Source of the DNA: Pseudomonadota bacterium
GTDB taxonomy: Bacteria > Pseudomonadota > Gammaproteobacteria > Burkholderiales > Methylophilaceae
Length of the DNA stretch: 48,361 bases
Direction: 5' to 3'
Assembly: GCA_029563075.1 (NCBI GenBank)
Contig: JAKQTN010000032.1
Location: 1 to 48,361, forward strand
Notes under the pieces: generated by a model
What the model was told of the DNA's origin: nothing
The model's input: only the letters and a program-made list of their open reading frames with translations
Database searches by the model: none
Made by a program: the position numbers and the translations under genes
Part shown: piece by piece, positions 1 to 10,654 of the stretch
How positions within the stretch are numbered: position 1 is the stretch's first letter
Layout: each line of letters opens with the position of its first letter

Positions 1-20
1 AGCACAACATTACCAGTTAT

Positions 21-135
21 GCTTGGCGGCCATAGCGGTTTGGACCCACCCCTTCCCATCTCGAACAGGGCCGTGAAACGAACCAGCGCCAATGATAGTA
101 TGCTCTTCGCATGCGAAAGTAGGTCACCGCCAAGC
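21..135 (+). rRNA. rrf: 5S ribosomal RNA
   Basis: This 115-nt segment has the 5S ends GCTTGGCGGCCATAGCG and AGGTCACCGCCAAGC, whose outer bases pair (GCTTGGCGG with CCGCCAAGC). The internal CCCACCCCTTCCCATC and GAAACG elements are also typical of proteobacterial 5S. It is presumably the last gene of an rRNA operon whose 23S lies left of the window, and a hairpin terminator follows. Confidence 0.95.
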
Positions 136-150
136 TATTTATTTAATTAA

Positions 151-180
151 AAAACCTCATAATTAAAGTTATGGGGTTTT
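151..180 (+). terminator. Intrinsic terminator of the rRNA operon
   Basis: A 12-bp stem (151-162 with 169-180, one G-U-type mismatch) encloses the six-base loop TTAAAG. The 3' arm ends in TTTT. It lies just downstream of the 5S gene and separates the rRNA operon from the rimP promoter. Confidence 0.8.
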
Positions 181-208
181 CTAATTTTCACCGCGTACTT
201 CGCACGCA

Positions 209-237
209 TTCCAATTGCTTGAATTTATTGGTATAAT
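209..237 (+). promoter_or_regulatory. Extended -10 promoter for the rimP-nusA-infB operon
   Basis: A perfect -10 hexamer TATAAT (232-237) is preceded by TGG, giving an extended -10. The -35 region at 17-bp spacing (TTCCAA, 209-214) is weak, as often seen with extended -10 promoters. Transcription should start near 244, before the leader hairpin at 252-273. Confidence 0.6.
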
Positions 238-251
238 ATATGGATAATTTG

Positions 252-273
252 ATGGGCTTTATGCCCATTTTTT
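252..273 (+). promoter_or_regulatory. Terminator-like hairpin in the rimP operon leader
   Basis: ATGGGC (252-257) pairs with GCCCAT (263-268) around a five-base loop, and a T-rich run follows directly. The hairpin sits between the predicted transcription start and the rimP start codon, so it would act as an attenuator for an operon that encodes NusA, a regulator of termination. Hairpins upstream of rimP are known in other proteobacteria. That this one attenuates is inference. Confidence 0.55.
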
Positions 274-322
274 GTTTCTGCTCGGTATGCAGAGTAAAAG
301 ATAGTATTTGGGGTTGGTTTTA

Positions 323-808
323 ATGCAAGATTTGCATGGCTTAATTGAAAAAACAGTAGCTCAGCTTGGGTTTGAGCTGGTAGATCTTGAGATTTCTAAT
401 CGAGGCAAATTGTTGCGCGTGTTTATCGATAAACTCAACCCAAAAGATACTAAAGACAGCGTGAATATTGATGACTGTGTGTTGGTGAGCAACCAACTGG
501 GTAATGTGCTGACGGTTGAGCATGAGATTGATTACGACCGGCTGGAGATATCTTCAGCTGGCATGGATAGGGTGTTAAAGAAAGAAAAAGATTTTGTTAG
601 GTTCGCCGGTGAGCGCGCGCAGATTAAGTTGCGCGTAGGCATAAAAGATGAAAGTGCCAACGCCACAGAAACAACGTTGCCACGCAAGACTTTCCTGGGT
701 GTTTTAAAAGGTGTGGAAGATAACCATGTTCTGCTGGAGTTTGAAGGTGTTGTCTATAAAATGGCTTTAAGCAACATTGATAAAGCTCGTTTGAGCCCGG
801 TATTTTAG
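323..808 (+). CDS. rimP: Ribosome maturation factor RimP
   Basis: RimP helps mature the 30S subunit. The 161-residue protein is of normal family length and carries the N-terminal alpha/beta domain (GFELVDLEIS, LLRVFIDK) and the conserved EISSAGMDRVL segment near residue 75 (family SPGLDRPL). The small C-terminal SH3-like domain covers about residues 95-161. I chose ATG 323: an upstream TTG at 308 would also be open, but GGGG at 310-313 is placed as a ribosome binding site for 323. It is the first gene of the rimP-nusA-infB operon, transcribed from the promoter at 209-237. Confidence 0.95.
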   Translation: MQDLHGLIEKTVAQLGFELVDLEISNRGKLLRVFIDKLNPKDTKDSVNIDDCVLVSNQLGNVLTVEHEIDYDRLEISSAGMDRVLKKEKDFVRFAGERAQIKLRVGIKDESANATETTLPRKTFLGVLKGVEDNHVLLEFEGVVYKMALSNIDKARLSPVF

Positions 809-857
809 TTTGAACTAATGACGATAATTTAGAATATATTGATAGTCGGAGATTGCA

Positions 858-2324
858 ATGAGTCGTGAAATTTTATTATTGGTAGATGCCCTGGCTCACG
901 AAAAAAACGTGAGCAAAGAGGTGATTTTTACAGCGTTGGAGCTGGCATTGGCTTCTGCAACCAAGAAGAATCACGAAGAAAACGCAGATATTCGGGTGTC
1001 AATCAATCGAGAAACAGGCGAGTACCAGACCTTCAGACGCTGGCAATATGTGGAATACGACCTGCTTGAAAACTCGGCCTATCAGTTTGATGAAGAGGAC
1101 GAGCGGGCGAAAGATCGCAAAATAGGCGATTACTATGAAGAGCCGCTCGAAAATATTGAATTTGGCCGTATTGGTGCGCAGGCCGCTAAGCAAGTGATTC
1201 TGCAAAAGGTACGCGAAGCAGAGCGTGAGCAAATTTTAGAAGACTTTCTGGCGCGGGGCGAGAATTTGGTCACCGGCGTGATTAAGCGCATGGAAAAAGG
1301 CAATGCGATTATTGAGGTGGGTCGTATCGAGTGCTTGCTGCCGCGTGAAGCGATGATTCCTAAAGAGAATTTGCGCGTGGGCGACCGTGTGCGTGCTTAC
1401 TTGTCGCGCGTTGAGCGTGGCGGCCGTGGCCCGCAGCTGATTTTGTCGCGTATTGCGCCGGAGTTTTTGAAACGCCTGTTTGAGCTGGAAGTGCCGGAAA
1501 TTGAAGAAGGTTTGCTGGAAATTAAATCAGCCGCTCGTGATCCTGGCTTGCGCTCGAAGATCGCAGTCAAAACCAATGATCAGCGTTTGGATCCAGTAGG
1601 CACTTGCGTAGGCATGCGTGGTTCGCGTGTACAGGCGGTGACCAGTGAACTGGCTGGTGAGCGCGTGGATATTGTACTGTGGAGCATGGAGCCTGCACAG
1701 TTTGTGATTAACGCGATGGCGCCGGCAGAGGTTTCCAGCATTGTGGTGGATGAAGACGCGCACAGCATGGATGTGGTGGTGAACGAGGAGCAACTGGCCT
1801 TGGCGATTGGCCGTAGCGGCCAAAACGTGCGCCTGGCTTCTGAGTTGACTGGCTGGACATTAAACATACTGACCGAGGAAGAAGCTGCCAAGAAAAATCA
1901 GGATGAGTACGCCAGCGTGAGCCATTTGTTCATGGAGAAGCTCGACGTTGACGAGGAGGTCGCCGATATTCTGGTGCAGGAAGGCTTCAGCTCTTTGGAA
2001 GAGATTGCTTATGTGCCGCTTGCTGAAATGGCAGAGATTGATGCGTTTGACGAAGATACGATTAACGAACTTCGTTCACGTGCGCGCGCCGCCTTGCTAA
2101 CCGAGGCAATTGCCAAAGAAGAAAAGGTAGAAGAAGCCGCAGAAGATTTGCTGGCAATGGAAGGTATGGACGACAAGACCGCGCATTTATTGGCCTCTAA
2201 AGGCATTGCTACGATGGAAGATTTGGCCGAGTTGGCCGTGGATGAACTGGTAGAATTATCCAATATGGATGCGGAACGTGCCAAAACCCTGATTATGACG
2301 GCACGTGCGCCCTGGTTTAAATAA
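858..2324 (+). CDS. nusA: Transcription termination/antitermination protein NusA
   Basis: NusA binds RNA polymerase and modulates pausing, intrinsic termination and antitermination. At 488 residues it is full length. The N-terminal polymerase-binding domain covers about residues 1-125. An S1 domain follows (about 130-200, [13 protein letters not shown]), then two KH domains (about 230-345, including [12 protein letters not shown] and [14 protein letters not shown]). Two C-terminal helix-hairpin-helix repeats (about 360-488) are the kind found in gamma/betaproteobacterial NusA. GGAG at 848-851 is a good ribosome binding site. It lies 49 bp after rimP in the same operon, where NusA may regulate its own transcription through the leader hairpin. 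Confidence 0.97.
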   Translation: MSREILLLVDALAHEKNVSKEVIFTALELALASATKKNHEENADIRVSINRETGEYQTFRRWQYVEYDLLENSAYQFDEEDERAKDRKIGDYYEEPLENIEFGRIGAQAAKQVILQKVREAEREQILEDFLARGENLVTGVIKRMEKGNAIIEVGRIECLLPREAMIPKENLRVGDRVRAYLSRVERGGRGPQLILSRIAPEFLKRLFELEVPEIEEGLLEIKSAARDPGLRSKIAVKTNDQRLDPVGTCVGMRGSRVQAVTSELAGERVDIVLWSMEPAQFVINAMAPAEVSSIVVDEDAHSMDVVVNEEQLALAIGRSGQNVRLASELTGWTLNILTEEEAAKKNQDEYASVSHLFMEKLDVDEEVADILVQEGFSSLEEIAYVPLAEMAEIDAFDEDTINELRSRARAALLTEAIAKEEKVEEAAEDLLAMEGMDDKTAHLLASKGIATMEDLAELAVDELVELSNMDAERAKTLIMTARAPWFK

Positions 2325-2400
2325 AAGCCAAGGTTAAACAGCAGTCAGGGTTTAAATAGTAAAAGTAGAGAAACTCAAAGTGGAAAGACAAGGACAGTAA

Positions 2401-5034
2401 ATGGCACAAACAACCGTTGCACAATTCGCCGCAGAGCTAGGGCTGCCGACCGCTTTGCTGCTAGACCAACTTAAAAGTGCTGGCGTTAGCAAATCTGCTG
2501 TTGAAGACAAACTAGAGGAAGCAGATAAAACAGCACTGCTGGAGTATCTGCGTAGAGAGCATGGCGCAGCGCAAACGCCAAAGAATAAGATCACGCTGAC
2601 ACGAAAATCCAGTACCGAGATTAAAAAAACCGACAGCATGGGCAAGGCGCGCACCATTCAAGTGGAAGTGCGTAAAAAGCGTGTGCTGGTACGCAGTGAA
2701 GCCGAGCCTGAAGCGTTGCCAGTAGAACAGGCAGTTGAAGAAGTGTTGCCGGTGGAACCGGAAGTCGTCGAGGTGGAGCCTGTGACGGAAGCGGTAGCTG
2801 TTGAGGAGGCTGCGCCGGTAGTGGTTGAGGCGGAAACAAAGCCTACAACGATCAGAAAACAAGTATTAACGCCCGAGCAAATTGTGCTACGGGAGCAGGA
2901 AGCAAAACGCCATGCCACGTTGGCCGCCTTGCAGGCAGAAGATGTGCGTAAAAAGCAGGAACTGGCGCAACGTCGTGCCGATGAAGAAGCCAAAAAATTA
3001 GCAGAAGCTGAAGCGGCAAAGGCCAAGGCGGCAAAACTTTCAGAAGGCACGCTGCACAAACCGGTAGCTAAAGAAGGTGCTGAGAAGCCTGCTGCGAAAG
3101 ATGCGAAAAAGGGCAAAAGCAATAATAAAGACTGGAACGATAAAGAAAGTAAAAAACGCGGCTTAAAAACGCGCGGAGACATTAGTGCCGGTCAAGGCTG
3201 GCGCTCACCAAAAAGCAAGCACAAGTCCCATAAAGATGATGATGAGCAAGAGCATGCTTTTAATGCGCCAACCGAGCCTATTGTGCACGAGGTGATGGTG
3301 CCGGAAACCATCACGGTAGCTGATCTGGCACACAAAATGTCAGTAAAAGCGGCAGAAGTGATTAAGGCACTGATGGGCATGGGCATGATGGTAACGATTA
3401 ACCAGGTGCTTGACCAGGAAACCGCGATCATTCTGGTGGAAGAGATGGGACATAAAGCACAGGCTGCTGCTGCGAATGACCCTGAAACTTTCTTGGAAGA
3501 AGCGGAACACATTGAGGCGGTATTGGAGCCACGCCCGCCAGTGGTGACGGTGATGGGTCACGTCGACCATGGTAAAACCTCATTATTGGATTACATCCGC
3601 CGCAGCCGTGTGGCTTCCGGCGAAGCGGGCGGCATTACTCAACACATTGGAGCCTACCATGTAGAAACGCCGCGTGGGATGGTGACTTTCCTGGATACGC
3701 CTGGCCATGAGGCATTTACTGCCATGCGCGCGCGCGGTGCAAAAGCGACCGATGTGGTGATTCTGGTAGTTTCAGCCGATGACGGTGTGATGCCGCAAAC
3801 TATTGAGGCGATTCATCACGCCAAAGCGGCAGGTGTGCCGCTGGTGGTGGCGATTAACAAAATCGACAAGCCGGAAGCACAGCCTGAGCGCGTCAAAATG
3901 GAATTGGTCAATCACGAAGTGGTGCCAGAAGAATTCGGCGGCGATACCATGTTCCGGGAAGTGTCCGCAAAGACAGGTAAGGGTATCGATGAACTGCTGG
4001 AAGCGGTGTTGCTGCAAGCGGAAATTCTGGAACTGAAAGCCCCCAAAAACACGCCAGCCAAAGGCTTGGTCATCGAAGGCAGGCTTGATAAAGGCCGCGG
4101 CCCGGTAACAACGGTGCTGGTGCAATCTGGCATGCTAAAGCGCGGCGATATGATTTTAGCCGGCACAACCTTTGGTCGCGTACGCGCCATGCTGGATGAG
4201 ACTGGTAACGATATTAAAGAAGCAGGACCATCGATTCCGGTCGAGATTCTCGGTTTGTCAGACGTGCCGAGTGCTGGCGAAGAGGTCATTGTGTTGAATG
4301 ATGAGCGCAAGGCGCGCGAAATCGCCAACTTCCGCGCGGGCAAGTTCCGTGACGTTAAATTGGCCAAACAGCAAGCGGCCAAGCTTGAAAACATGTTCGA
4401 CCAGATGGCGGAAGGCGAAGTGCAAACGCTCAATCTGATTATTAAATCTGACGTGCAAGGTTCCTACGAAGCCTTGGCGACCAGCTTGCAAAAACTTTCA
4501 ACTTCGGAAGTGAAAGTGAATATTATTCACACCGGCGTAGGTGCGATTAGCGAATCAGACGTCAACCTGGCCAGTGCCTCAAATGCAGTATTGATAGGCT
4601 TTAACGTGCGCGCCGATGCTGGCTCACGCAAACTGATTGATAATTTGGGCGTGGATGTGCGTTACTACAACATTATCTACGAGGCGGTTGACGAAGTGAA
4701 AGCGGCCCTAGGCGGCATGCTGGCACCGGAACAAAAAGAAAATATGATTGGTACCGTAGAAGTGCGCGAAGTATTCCGTATTTCTAAAGTGGGCGCCATT
4801 GCCGGCTGCTATGTGCAGGATGGTGTGATCAAGCGCAACTCCAAAGTGCGCGTGCTGCGGAACAACGTGATTATTCATACCGGTGAACTGGATTCGCTGA
4901 AACGCTTCAAAGACGACGTAAAAGAAGTGAAAAACAGCTTTGAATGCGGACTGTCACTTAAGAACTTTAACGATATTGAAGTAGGTGATATTTTAGAAGT
5001 GTATGAAGTTGTCGAAGTTGCCCGCACGCTCTAA
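2401..5034 (+). CDS. infB: Translation initiation factor IF-2
   Basis: IF-2 is the GTPase that brings initiator fMet-tRNA to the ribosome. The 877-residue protein has an IF2_N helical domain (1-50), a long charged Ala/Glu/Lys-rich linker (about 95-280), and a second IF2_N region (about 295-350). The G domain carries GHVDHGKT (about 385), DTPGHE (about 431) and NKID (about 485). Domains II-IV follow, with the C-terminal fMet-tRNA-binding domain at the end. The stop codon overlaps the rbfA start by one base (TAATG), so the two are translationally coupled. Codon use matches its neighbours. Confidence 0.98.
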   Translation: MAQTTVAQFAAELGLPTALLLDQLKSAGVSKSAVEDKLEEADKTALLEYLRREHGAAQTPKNKITLTRKSSTEIKKTDSMGKARTIQVEVRKKRVLVRSEAEPEALPVEQAVEEVLPVEPEVVEVEPVTEAVAVEEAAPVVVEAETKPTTIRKQVLTPEQIVLREQEAKRHATLAALQAEDVRKKQELAQRRADEEAKKLAEAEAAKAKAAKLSEGTLHKPVAKEGAEKPAAKDAKKGKSNNKDWNDKESKKRGLKTRGDISAGQGWRSPKSKHKSHKDDDEQEHAFNAPTEPIVHEVMVPETITVADLAHKMSVKAAEVIKALMGMGMMVTINQVLDQETAIILVEEMGHKAQAAAANDPETFLEEAEHIEAVLEPRPPVVTVMGHVDHGKTSLLDYIRRSRVASGEAGGITQHIGAYHVETPRGMVTFLDTPGHEAFTAMRARGAKATDVVILVVSADDGVMPQTIEAIHHAKAAGVPLVVAINKIDKPEAQPERVKMELVNHEVVPEEFGGDTMFREVSAKTGKGIDELLEAVLLQAEILELKAPKNTPAKGLVIEGRLDKGRGPVTTVLVQSGMLKRGDMILAGTTFGRVRAMLDETGNDIKEAGPSIPVEILGLSDVPSAGEEVIVLNDERKAREIANFRAGKFRDVKLAKQQAAKLENMFDQMAEGEVQTLNLIIKSDVQGSYEALATSLQKLSTSEVKVNIIHTGVGAISESDVNLASASNAVLIGFNVRADAGSRKLIDNLGVDVRYYNIIYEAVDEVKAALGGMLAPEQKENMIGTVEVREVFRISKVGAIAGCYVQDGVIKRNSKVRVLRNNVIIHTGELDSLKRFKDDVKEVKNSFECGLSLKNFNDIEVGDILEVYEVVEVARTL

Positions 5035-5393
5035 TGGCTAAGGAATACTCCAGAAGTCATCGTGTCGCTGAGCAAATGCAGCGCGAGTTGGCGGATTTAT
5101 TGCAGTTCGAGGTGAAAGACCCGCGCGTGGGCATGGTGACAATCACGGCGGTTGAAGTCACAGGCGACATGGCGCACGCCAAAATCTTTTACAGTGCGGC
5201 GAAAGCCAGCGATAGCCTGCAAAAAGGTCTGGAAAAATCAACAGGTTTTTTGCGTACGCAGCTGGCTAAGCGCATGCTACTGCGCACTGTGCCGCAATTG
5301 CATTTTGTGTACGATGAGTCTATCGATATCGGTATGAAAATGGCGCAATTGATCGAAGCGGCGCGCGCTTCAGACAACAAATCAAACTCTTAA
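5034..5393 (+). CDS. rbfA: 30S ribosome-binding factor RbfA
   Basis: RbfA is a cold-shock and maturation factor of the 30S subunit, needed for 16S 5'-end processing. This 119-residue protein is a single KH-like domain with the conserved blocks RVAEQMQRELADLL, KDPRVGMVTITAVEVTGD and LRTVPQLHFVYDESID. Its ATG shares one base with the infB stop. Standard order in this operon. Confidence 0.96.
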   Translation: MAKEYSRSHRVAEQMQRELADLLQFEVKDPRVGMVTITAVEVTGDMAHAKIFYSAAKASDSLQKGLEKSTGFLRTQLAKRMLLRTVPQLHFVYDESIDIGMKMAQLIEAARASDNKSNS

Positions 5394-5417
5394 AAGAGTA
5401 CATAGAGTACATAAAGC

Positions 5418-6326
5418 GTGCAATTCAAACGCATCAAAAGAAACGTCAATGGCGTTTTTCTACTCGATAAGCCGCTTGGCTTTTCATCCAATCAAGCGCT
5501 GCAGAAAGTGAAATGGCTGTTCCAGGCCGCCAAGGCAGGTCATACGGGCACGCTGGATCCGCTCGCAACCGGCTTGCTGCCTATCTGTTTAGGCGAGGCT
5601 ACCAAGTTTGCACAATACGTCACGGATGCCGATAAAACCTATGTTGCGACCGTTAAACTGGGCGTGACCACCACCACGGGCGATGCTGAAGGCGAAGTAT
5701 TATCAACTCAGCCAGTCAATGTCACGCAAGACCAATTTACCACAGTAGCGCAACTGTTTACAGGCGAAATCAGCCAGATGCCGCCCATGTATTCCGCCTT
5801 AAAGTTTGAAGGCAAGGCTTTGTATGAGTACGCCAGAGAGGGCGTGGATATTGCCCGTCAGGCACGGCTAATTACTATAAAAAGTATTGTTGTAAATGAA
5901 TTCCTGGCTGATGTTGCGCAAATCACTGTCACCTGCAGCAAGGGTACTTATATCCGTACGCTGGCAGAAGACATTGGCATGGCACTCGGCTGTGGCGCGC
6001 ATTTAATCGGCCTGCGCCGCACGGCAACAGCGGGTTATCAATTATCGCAGGCTATGACCATAGAGCAGCTGGAAGCGATGCCGATGGAAGCGCGCGATGC
6101 GCAACTATTACCTGTCGATTCCGCCATTGCCGGTTTGCCTGAAGTTGCTTTAAGCTCAGATGCTGCGTATTTTCTGATGCAGGGTCAGGCGGTATGGCAG
6201 GCGGGTAAAATACCGGATGGCGAGTTGCGGATTTATGACGAAAATAAGCAATTTTTGGGCTTGGGTTTTTTGCAGAGCGACGGAAAAATCGCGCCTAAGC
6301 GATTGATTCAAAAAATTAATCGTTAA
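5418..6326 (+). CDS. truB: tRNA pseudouridine(55) synthase TruB
   Basis: TruB converts U55 in the T-loop of most tRNAs to pseudouridine. At 302 residues it is full length. GTLDPLATGLLP (about 40-51) contains the catalytic Asp, and KGTYIRTLAEDIG is the second conserved motif. The C-terminal PUA-like region runs from about residue 250. The start is GTG at 5418, the only in-frame initiator that precedes the conserved GVFLLDKP motif. It lies 24 bp downstream of rbfA and is co-transcribed. Confidence 0.96.
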   Translation: MQFKRIKRNVNGVFLLDKPLGFSSNQALQKVKWLFQAAKAGHTGTLDPLATGLLPICLGEATKFAQYVTDADKTYVATVKLGVTTTTGDAEGEVLSTQPVNVTQDQFTTVAQLFTGEISQMPPMYSALKFEGKALYEYAREGVDIARQARLITIKSIVVNEFLADVAQITVTCSKGTYIRTLAEDIGMALGCGAHLIGLRRTATAGYQLSQAMTIEQLEAMPMEARDAQLLPVDSAIAGLPEVALSSDAAYFLMQGQAVWQAGKIPDGELRIYDENKQFLGLGFLQSDGKIAPKRLIQKINR

Positions 6327-6332
6327 AAAACC

Positions 6333-6361
6333 TTGTTAAAGGCGCTTAAATAGTCTAGAAT
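6333..6361 (+). promoter_or_regulatory. Sigma-70 promoter for rpsO
   Basis: TTGTTA (6333-6338) and TAGAAT (6356-6361) are separated by exactly 17 bp. They lie in the truB-rpsO gap, leaving a leader of about 65 nt before rpsO. An internal promoter at this position is known for rpsO-pnp in enterobacteria. Confidence 0.65.
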
Positions 6362-6434
6362 CACGGGCTCATTGTAAATGAATGCTTTAGCGGATCCCCT
6401 GCTTTTGCATTGACGCTAACTAAAGGAAAAAAAG

Positions 6435-6704
6435 ATGGCAATTACAGCACAAGACACCGCAAAAATTATCGCAGAATATCAGCGCGCTCCTAACGATACC
6501 GCTAGCCCGGAAGTGCAGGTAGCGCTTTTGACCAGCCGCATTACTTATTTGACCGAGCATTTTAAATCGAACAAAAAAGACAACCACTCACGCCGTGGTT
6601 TGTTGGCATTGGTGAGTCAGCGCCGCCGCTTGCTGGATTATTTAAAAAGTAAAGATACCAGCCGTTATCAAACATTGATTGAGCGTTTGAGCCTGCGTAA
6701 GTAA
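6435..6704 (+). CDS. rpsO: 30S ribosomal protein S15
   Basis: S15 is a primary 16S-binding protein that nucleates the platform of the 30S subunit. It has the typical length of 89 residues and the expected motifs: [32 protein letters not shown], and the basic C-terminus [18 protein letters not shown] at 6422-6427 serves as ribosome binding site. It has its own promoter upstream and is followed by an intrinsic terminator before pnp, so it can be expressed apart from both neighbours. Confidence 0.98.
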   Translation: MAITAQDTAKIIAEYQRAPNDTASPEVQVALLTSRITYLTEHFKSNKKDNHSRRGLLALVSQRRRLLDYLKSKDTSRYQTLIERLSLRK

Positions 6705-6773
6705 TTGTAATAAAAGTGCCTGGATTTCAAAATTCGGTTTTTTTAATATCTGGCTCGCTTTTATAACTGCAGT

Positions 6774-6818
6774 AAAAAGCCGATTGCATCATGATATGCA
6801 TCGGCTTTTGTGTTTTTA
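6774..6818 (+). terminator. Intrinsic terminator between rpsO and pnp
   Basis: AAAAGCCGAT(T)GCAT pairs with ATGCATCGGCTTTT with one bulged T, and TGTTTTT follows. In enterobacteria this junction also carries RNase III processing sites that control pnp mRNA. Here I see only the terminator. Confidence 0.75.
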
Positions 6819-6909
6819 AGGTAGCAATTTTTGATGTAAATTTGATGTATTAAATGCAGGTTGTTATTGGGTAGTGAATGGCAACCAATTGATAGATAAA
6901 GGAAAAACA

Positions 6910-9039
6910 ATGTTTAATAAAGTGAAAAAAAGTATTCAATACGGTGCGCATGAGCTCACCATTGAAACAGGTGAAATAGCCCGCCAAGCGGACGGCGCGG
7001 TAATGGTGAGCTATGGCGATACCGTCGTTTTGGTTGCGGTAACAAGCAAAAGAGAAGTAAAAGAAGGCCAGGATTTCTTTCCATTGACTGTTGATTACAT
7101 GGAAAAAACCTATGCTGCCGGTAAAATTCCAGGCGGTTTTTTCAAGCGCGAAGGCCGTCCCTCAGAAAAAGAAACGCTTACATCGCGCCTGATAGACCGT
7201 CCATTGCGTCCATTATTTCCCGAAGCGTTTTATAACGAAGTGCAAATCGTGGCGACGGTAATGTCGTCCGACCCGGAAATTGATGCGGATATTCCGGCGA
7301 TTATCGGTGCATCTGCAGCCATGTCTTTATCTGGCATCCCGTTCTTTGGCCCGTTGGGCGCGGCACGCGTGGGTTATATTAACGATGAATATGTGTTGAA
7401 TCCAACCAAGGCGCAGTTAGAAGAAACGCAATTGGATTTAGTGGTAGCCGCAACGGAAACTGCTGTCATGATGGTGGAATCGGAAGCGAAAGAGTTATCA
7501 GAAGAAGTGATGCTGGGCGCAGTGGTATATGGCCATGAACAAATGCAGGCCGTGATTAAAATGATCAACGAGCTGGCCGCGGAAGCGGGTAAAGATGCCT
7601 GGGACTGGGTTGCACCAGAACCAGATAAAGCGTTGATTGAAAAAATTGCAGCAATGGCGGCAGCCGATGTGAACGCAGCATTCCAAATTAAAGCCAAAGG
7701 CGCACGTTCCGCTAAGTTAGAAGAAATCAAAAATCGGGTGATGGCTGAATTAATCAACGAAAACACTTCAACTGAAGAAGCCAACAAAATCAAAAACGAA
7801 TTCTTCAACTTGGAAGCAAAAACCGTACGTAGCCAGATACTGAACGGCGAACCGCGTATTGATGGCCGCGATACACGCACCGTGCGCCCGATCACCGTGC
7901 GTACGGGCGTATTGCCACGTACACATGGCTCAGCTTTATTTACACGTGGCGAAACGCAAGCCCTGGTGGTGGCTACGCTGGGCACAGGCCGCGATGAGCA
8001 GATTATTGATGCATTGCAAGGCGAGTATTCAGACCGCTTCATGCTGCACTACAACATGCCACCGTTTGCAACAGGCGAAACTGGTCGTGTAGGTACACCT
8101 AAGCGCCGTGAAATCGGTCATGGCCGTTTGGCAAAGCGTGCATTGGTAGCGGCATTGCCTACACCTGAAGAATTTGGCTACACCGTGCGTATCGTGTCTG
8201 AAATTACCGAATCTAACGGTTCAAGCTCAATGGCTTCAGTTTGCGGTGGCTCGCTAGCGATGATGGATGCAGGTGTACCTTTGAAAAACCATGTGGCTGG
8301 TATTGCCATGGGCTTGATTAAAGAAGGCAACCGCGTTGCGGTGCTGACTGATATTCTGGGTGATGAAGATCACCTCGGCGACATGGACTTTAAAGTCGCG
8401 GGTACTGAAGACGGTATTACTGCATTGCAAATGGACATCAAAATTACCGGCATTACGGCGCAGATTATGCAGGTAGCGCTGGGGCAGGCTAAAGAAGGCC
8501 GTGCGCACATTCTGGGCATTATGAAACAAGCCATGAGCGGAGCCAATACTGAGATGTCAGCATTTGCGCCACGCATCATTACTATGAAGATCAACCCGGA
8601 TAAAATCCGCGATGTGATTGGTAAAGGCGGCGCAGTGATTCGTGCCTTGACGGAAGAAACGGACACAACCATTGACATTGACGATGACGGTACCGTGAAA
8701 ATCGCGTGCACCAGCGCAGAAGCGGGCGCCGAGGCACAACGCCGCATCATGGAAATTACGGCTGAGGTGGAAGTGGGTCAGATATACGAAGGCCCAGTGG
8801 TGAAATTGCTCGATTTTGGCGCGGTAGTTTCACTGTTGCCAGGCAAAGATGGCTTGGTGCATATCTCGCAAATCGCGCATCAACGCGTCAATGCCGTGAG
8901 CGATTACCTGAAAGAAGGTGACGTGGTTAAAGTCAAAGTGGTCGAAATTGATGACAAAGGCAAAGTTCGCTTAAGCATAAAAGCGCTGATTGATGCGCCG
9001 GCGAAAGAAGCGAAAGCCGAAGCTGAAGCTGACGAGTAA
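6910..9039 (+). CDS. pnp: Polyribonucleotide nucleotidyltransferase (PNPase)
   Basis: PNPase is a phosphorolytic 3'-5' exoribonuclease of the RNA degradosome. From ATG 6910 it is 709 residues, the usual length. The order is: first RNase PH domain (about 10-140), alpha-helical domain, second RNase PH domain (about 310-540), KH domain ([17 protein letters not shown], about 560-575), and S1 domain (about 625-695, [12 protein letters not shown]). The frame is open upstream to a GTG at 6874, but ATG 6910 is preceded by AAAGGA and gives the conserved N-terminus. It is the last gene of the operon and is followed by a strong terminator. Confidence 0.97.
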   Translation: MFNKVKKSIQYGAHELTIETGEIARQADGAVMVSYGDTVVLVAVTSKREVKEGQDFFPLTVDYMEKTYAAGKIPGGFFKREGRPSEKETLTSRLIDRPLRPLFPEAFYNEVQIVATVMSSDPEIDADIPAIIGASAAMSLSGIPFFGPLGAARVGYINDEYVLNPTKAQLEETQLDLVVAATETAVMMVESEAKELSEEVMLGAVVYGHEQMQAVIKMINELAAEAGKDAWDWVAPEPDKALIEKIAAMAAADVNAAFQIKAKGARSAKLEEIKNRVMAELINENTSTEEANKIKNEFFNLEAKTVRSQILNGEPRIDGRDTRTVRPITVRTGVLPRTHGSALFTRGETQALVVATLGTGRDEQIIDALQGEYSDRFMLHYNMPPFATGETGRVGTPKRREIGHGRLAKRALVAALPTPEEFGYTVRIVSEITESNGSSSMASVCGGSLAMMDAGVPLKNHVAGIAMGLIKEGNRVAVLTDILGDEDHLGDMDFKVAGTEDGITALQMDIKITGITAQIMQVALGQAKEGRAHILGIMKQAMSGANTEMSAFAPRIITMKINPDKIRDVIGKGGAVIRALTEETDTTIDIDDDGTVKIACTSAEAGAEAQRRIMEITAEVEVGQIYEGPVVKLLDFGAVVSLLPGKDGLVHISQIAHQRVNAVSDYLKEGDVVKVKVVEIDDKGKVRLSIKALIDAPAKEAKAEAEADE

Positions 9040-9059
9040 GACTCGATAGTGTCTAAAAG

Positions 9060-9086
9060 AAGCGCCTAAATTTTAGGCGCTTTTTT
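9060..9086 (+). terminator. Intrinsic terminator after pnp
   Basis: AAGCGCCTAAA pairs perfectly with TTTAGGCGCTT, and a run of T follows. It ends the rimP-pnp operon. Confidence 0.9.
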
Positions 9087-9169
9087 CATTGTATAAACGA
9101 TTGCTTTGGAAGGCGCATGGATATTGCCTCGCAGGGTAGTTGTTTTGATAATGAATGCGCACGCAAGAG

Positions 9170-9197
9170 AAAAAAGCCCGCAAACGCGGGCTTTTTT
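9170..9197 (-). terminator. Intrinsic terminator of dksA
   Basis: GCCCGC and GCGGGC (9176-9181, 9186-9191) pair around AAAC, flanked by A6 and T6. It can work in both directions. On the minus strand it lies 20 bp after the dksA stop. Confidence 0.9.
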
Positions 9198-9216
9198 GCT
9201 TAGCACAAGTTACTAA

Positions 9217-9639
9217 TTACTTAGCTACTTGTCTTTCCCTCATCTCGTCTAGTGTTTTGCAATCAATGCAAAGTGTAGCTGTAGGCCTTGCTTCCAGGCG
9301 CTTTAAGCCAATCTCCACGCCGCAGCCTTCGCAATAGCCGTATTCATTTTCATCAATACTGCGCAGCGTATCATCGATTTTCTTAATGAGCTTGCGCTCG
9401 CGGTCGCGGTTACGCAGCTCCAGTGCCATGTCAGATTCTTGGCTGGCACGGTCGTTGGGGTCGGCAAACATGGTCACCTCGTCCTGCATGGTATGCACCG
9501 TGCGGTCAATATCGTGACTTAACTCAGATTTCCAGTCATTGAGAATGGTGCGAAAATGCTTGAGTTGATTTTTGTTCATGTATTCCTCATCAGGTTTTGC
9601 CTGATAAGGCGTAAATGTTTTGTTGAGGGTTTCTGCCAT
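9217..9639 (-). CDS. dksA: RNA polymerase-binding transcription factor DksA
   Basis: DksA acts with ppGpp in the secondary channel of RNA polymerase to repress rRNA promoters and activate amino-acid promoters. The protein has 140 residues. The coiled-coil tip motif DPNDRA (D60, D63, A65) matches the functional D-x-x-D-x-A. The zinc finger has all four cysteines (C103, C106, C124, C127). A second Met at residue 21 (MNKNQL) is possible, but the longer form fits the family's N-terminal helix. It is monocistronic, with a near-consensus promoter (9701-9729) and its own terminator. Confidence 0.96.
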   Translation of the reverse strand: MAETLNKTFTPYQAKPDEEYMNKNQLKHFRTILNDWKSELSHDIDRTVHTMQDEVTMFADPNDRASQESDMALELRNRDRERKLIKKIDDTLRSIDENEYGYCEGCGVEIGLKRLEARPTATLCIDCKTLDEMRERQVAK

Positions 9640-9700
9640 GTTGTTTCCAGCCAGCTACTTAAAAAAGTAAATGAAAAGGTTATTAATTTTTAACCGCGCG

Positions 9701-9729
9701 AGTATACACCTATTACAAAAGTTATGCAA
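9701..9729 (-). promoter_or_regulatory. Sigma-70 promoter for dksA
   Basis: On the minus strand, TTGCAT (9724-9729) and TATACT (9701-9706) are 17 bp apart. The site lies between the folD stop and the dksA start and leaves a leader of about 55 nt. Confidence 0.75.
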
Positions 9730-9739
9730 AATCTTATTT

Positions 9740-10600
9740 TTACTTATTTTTCTCGTTTAATTCAAGCGCCAACAAGGTATTTTCCATCAAGGTTGCAACA
9801 GTCATCGGTCCAACGCCGCCAGGTACCGGAGTGATGTAGCCGGCACGCACTTTTGCGGCATTAAAATCTACGTCACCGCAAATTGTGCCATCCGCAAGAC
9901 GATTAATACCAATATCGACCACAATCGCTCCGGCTTTAATCCAGTCTCCTTGAATCAGGCCCGGTTTACCTGCAGCCGCCACAATTAAATCAGCCTGCTT
10001 GACTTTTGCAGCAAGATCTTTGGTATGGCGGTGGCAGCTGGTAATGGTGCAACCCGCCAATAACAGCTCCAGGGCCATCGGGCGGCCAACGTGGTTGGAT
10101 ACGCCGACAATCACAGCGTCTAAGCCCATTAACTCAATATTCGCAGCCTTAAGCATCTTTATCACACCAAATGGGGTGCAGGAGCGCAATGTAGGCTGGC
10201 GAACGGCCAGACGGCCAATATTGTAGGGATGAAAGCCGTCCACGTCCTTGTCTGGGCTGATGCGTTCGATGATATGTTCGTCTTTGATCTGGGGCGGCAA
10301 AGGTGATTGCACCAGAATGCCATCTACTGTCGGGTCGTTGTTTAAGCCATCGATTAAAGCAATTAGCTCTGCCTCGCTAGTGCTGGCTGGCAGGTCGTGT
10401 GCAATTGAGCGAATGCCTACTTTATCGCATGCCAAGCGCTTGTTGCGTACATAAATGGCAGAAGCCGGATCTGCGCCTACCAAAATCACAGCGAGGCTAG
10501 GTGTGCGTTTACCGGCATTAACGCGGGCTTGAATTTTAGCTTTGATATTACTCAGTAAGTCTTCTGCAATGGCCTTGCCATTGATAATTTGTGCTGTCAT
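9740..10600 (-). CDS. folD: Bifunctional methylene-THF dehydrogenase / methenyl-THF cyclohydrolase FolD
   Basis: FolD interconverts 5,10-methylene-THF, methenyl-THF and 10-formyl-THF in the cytoplasm. This C1 pathway is important in general and especially in methylotrophs. The protein has 286 residues. Conserved features are YVRNK (catalytic Lys about residue 56), QSPLPPQI, the NADP-binding [11 protein letters not shown] (family GRSxxVGxP, with V in place of R), and the C-terminal [10 protein letters not shown] signature. It stands alone on the minus strand, running toward dksA. Confidence 0.97.
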   Translation of the reverse strand: MTAQIINGKAIAEDLLSNIKAKIQARVNAGKRTPSLAVILVGADPASAIYVRNKRLACDKVGIRSIAHDLPASTSEAELIALIDGLNNDPTVDGILVQSPLPPQIKDEHIIERISPDKDVDGFHPYNIGRLAVRQPTLRSCTPFGVIKMLKAANIELMGLDAVIVGVSNHVGRPMALELLLAGCTITSCHRHTKDLAAKVKQADLIVAAAGKPGLIQGDWIKAGAIVVDIGINRLADGTICGDVDFNAAKVRAGYITPVPGGVGPMTVATLMENTLLALELNEKNK

Positions 10601-10654
10601 GCGGCTTAATTCAATTAATTATTAAAAATAAAGTGGCATTTTAACATATTGGAA

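Noticed and set aside
2352-3182. Several long minus-strand frames opposite infB
   Set aside because: These are shadows of the Ala/Glu/Lys-rich infB coding sequence; Ser/Ala-rich translations without start signals.
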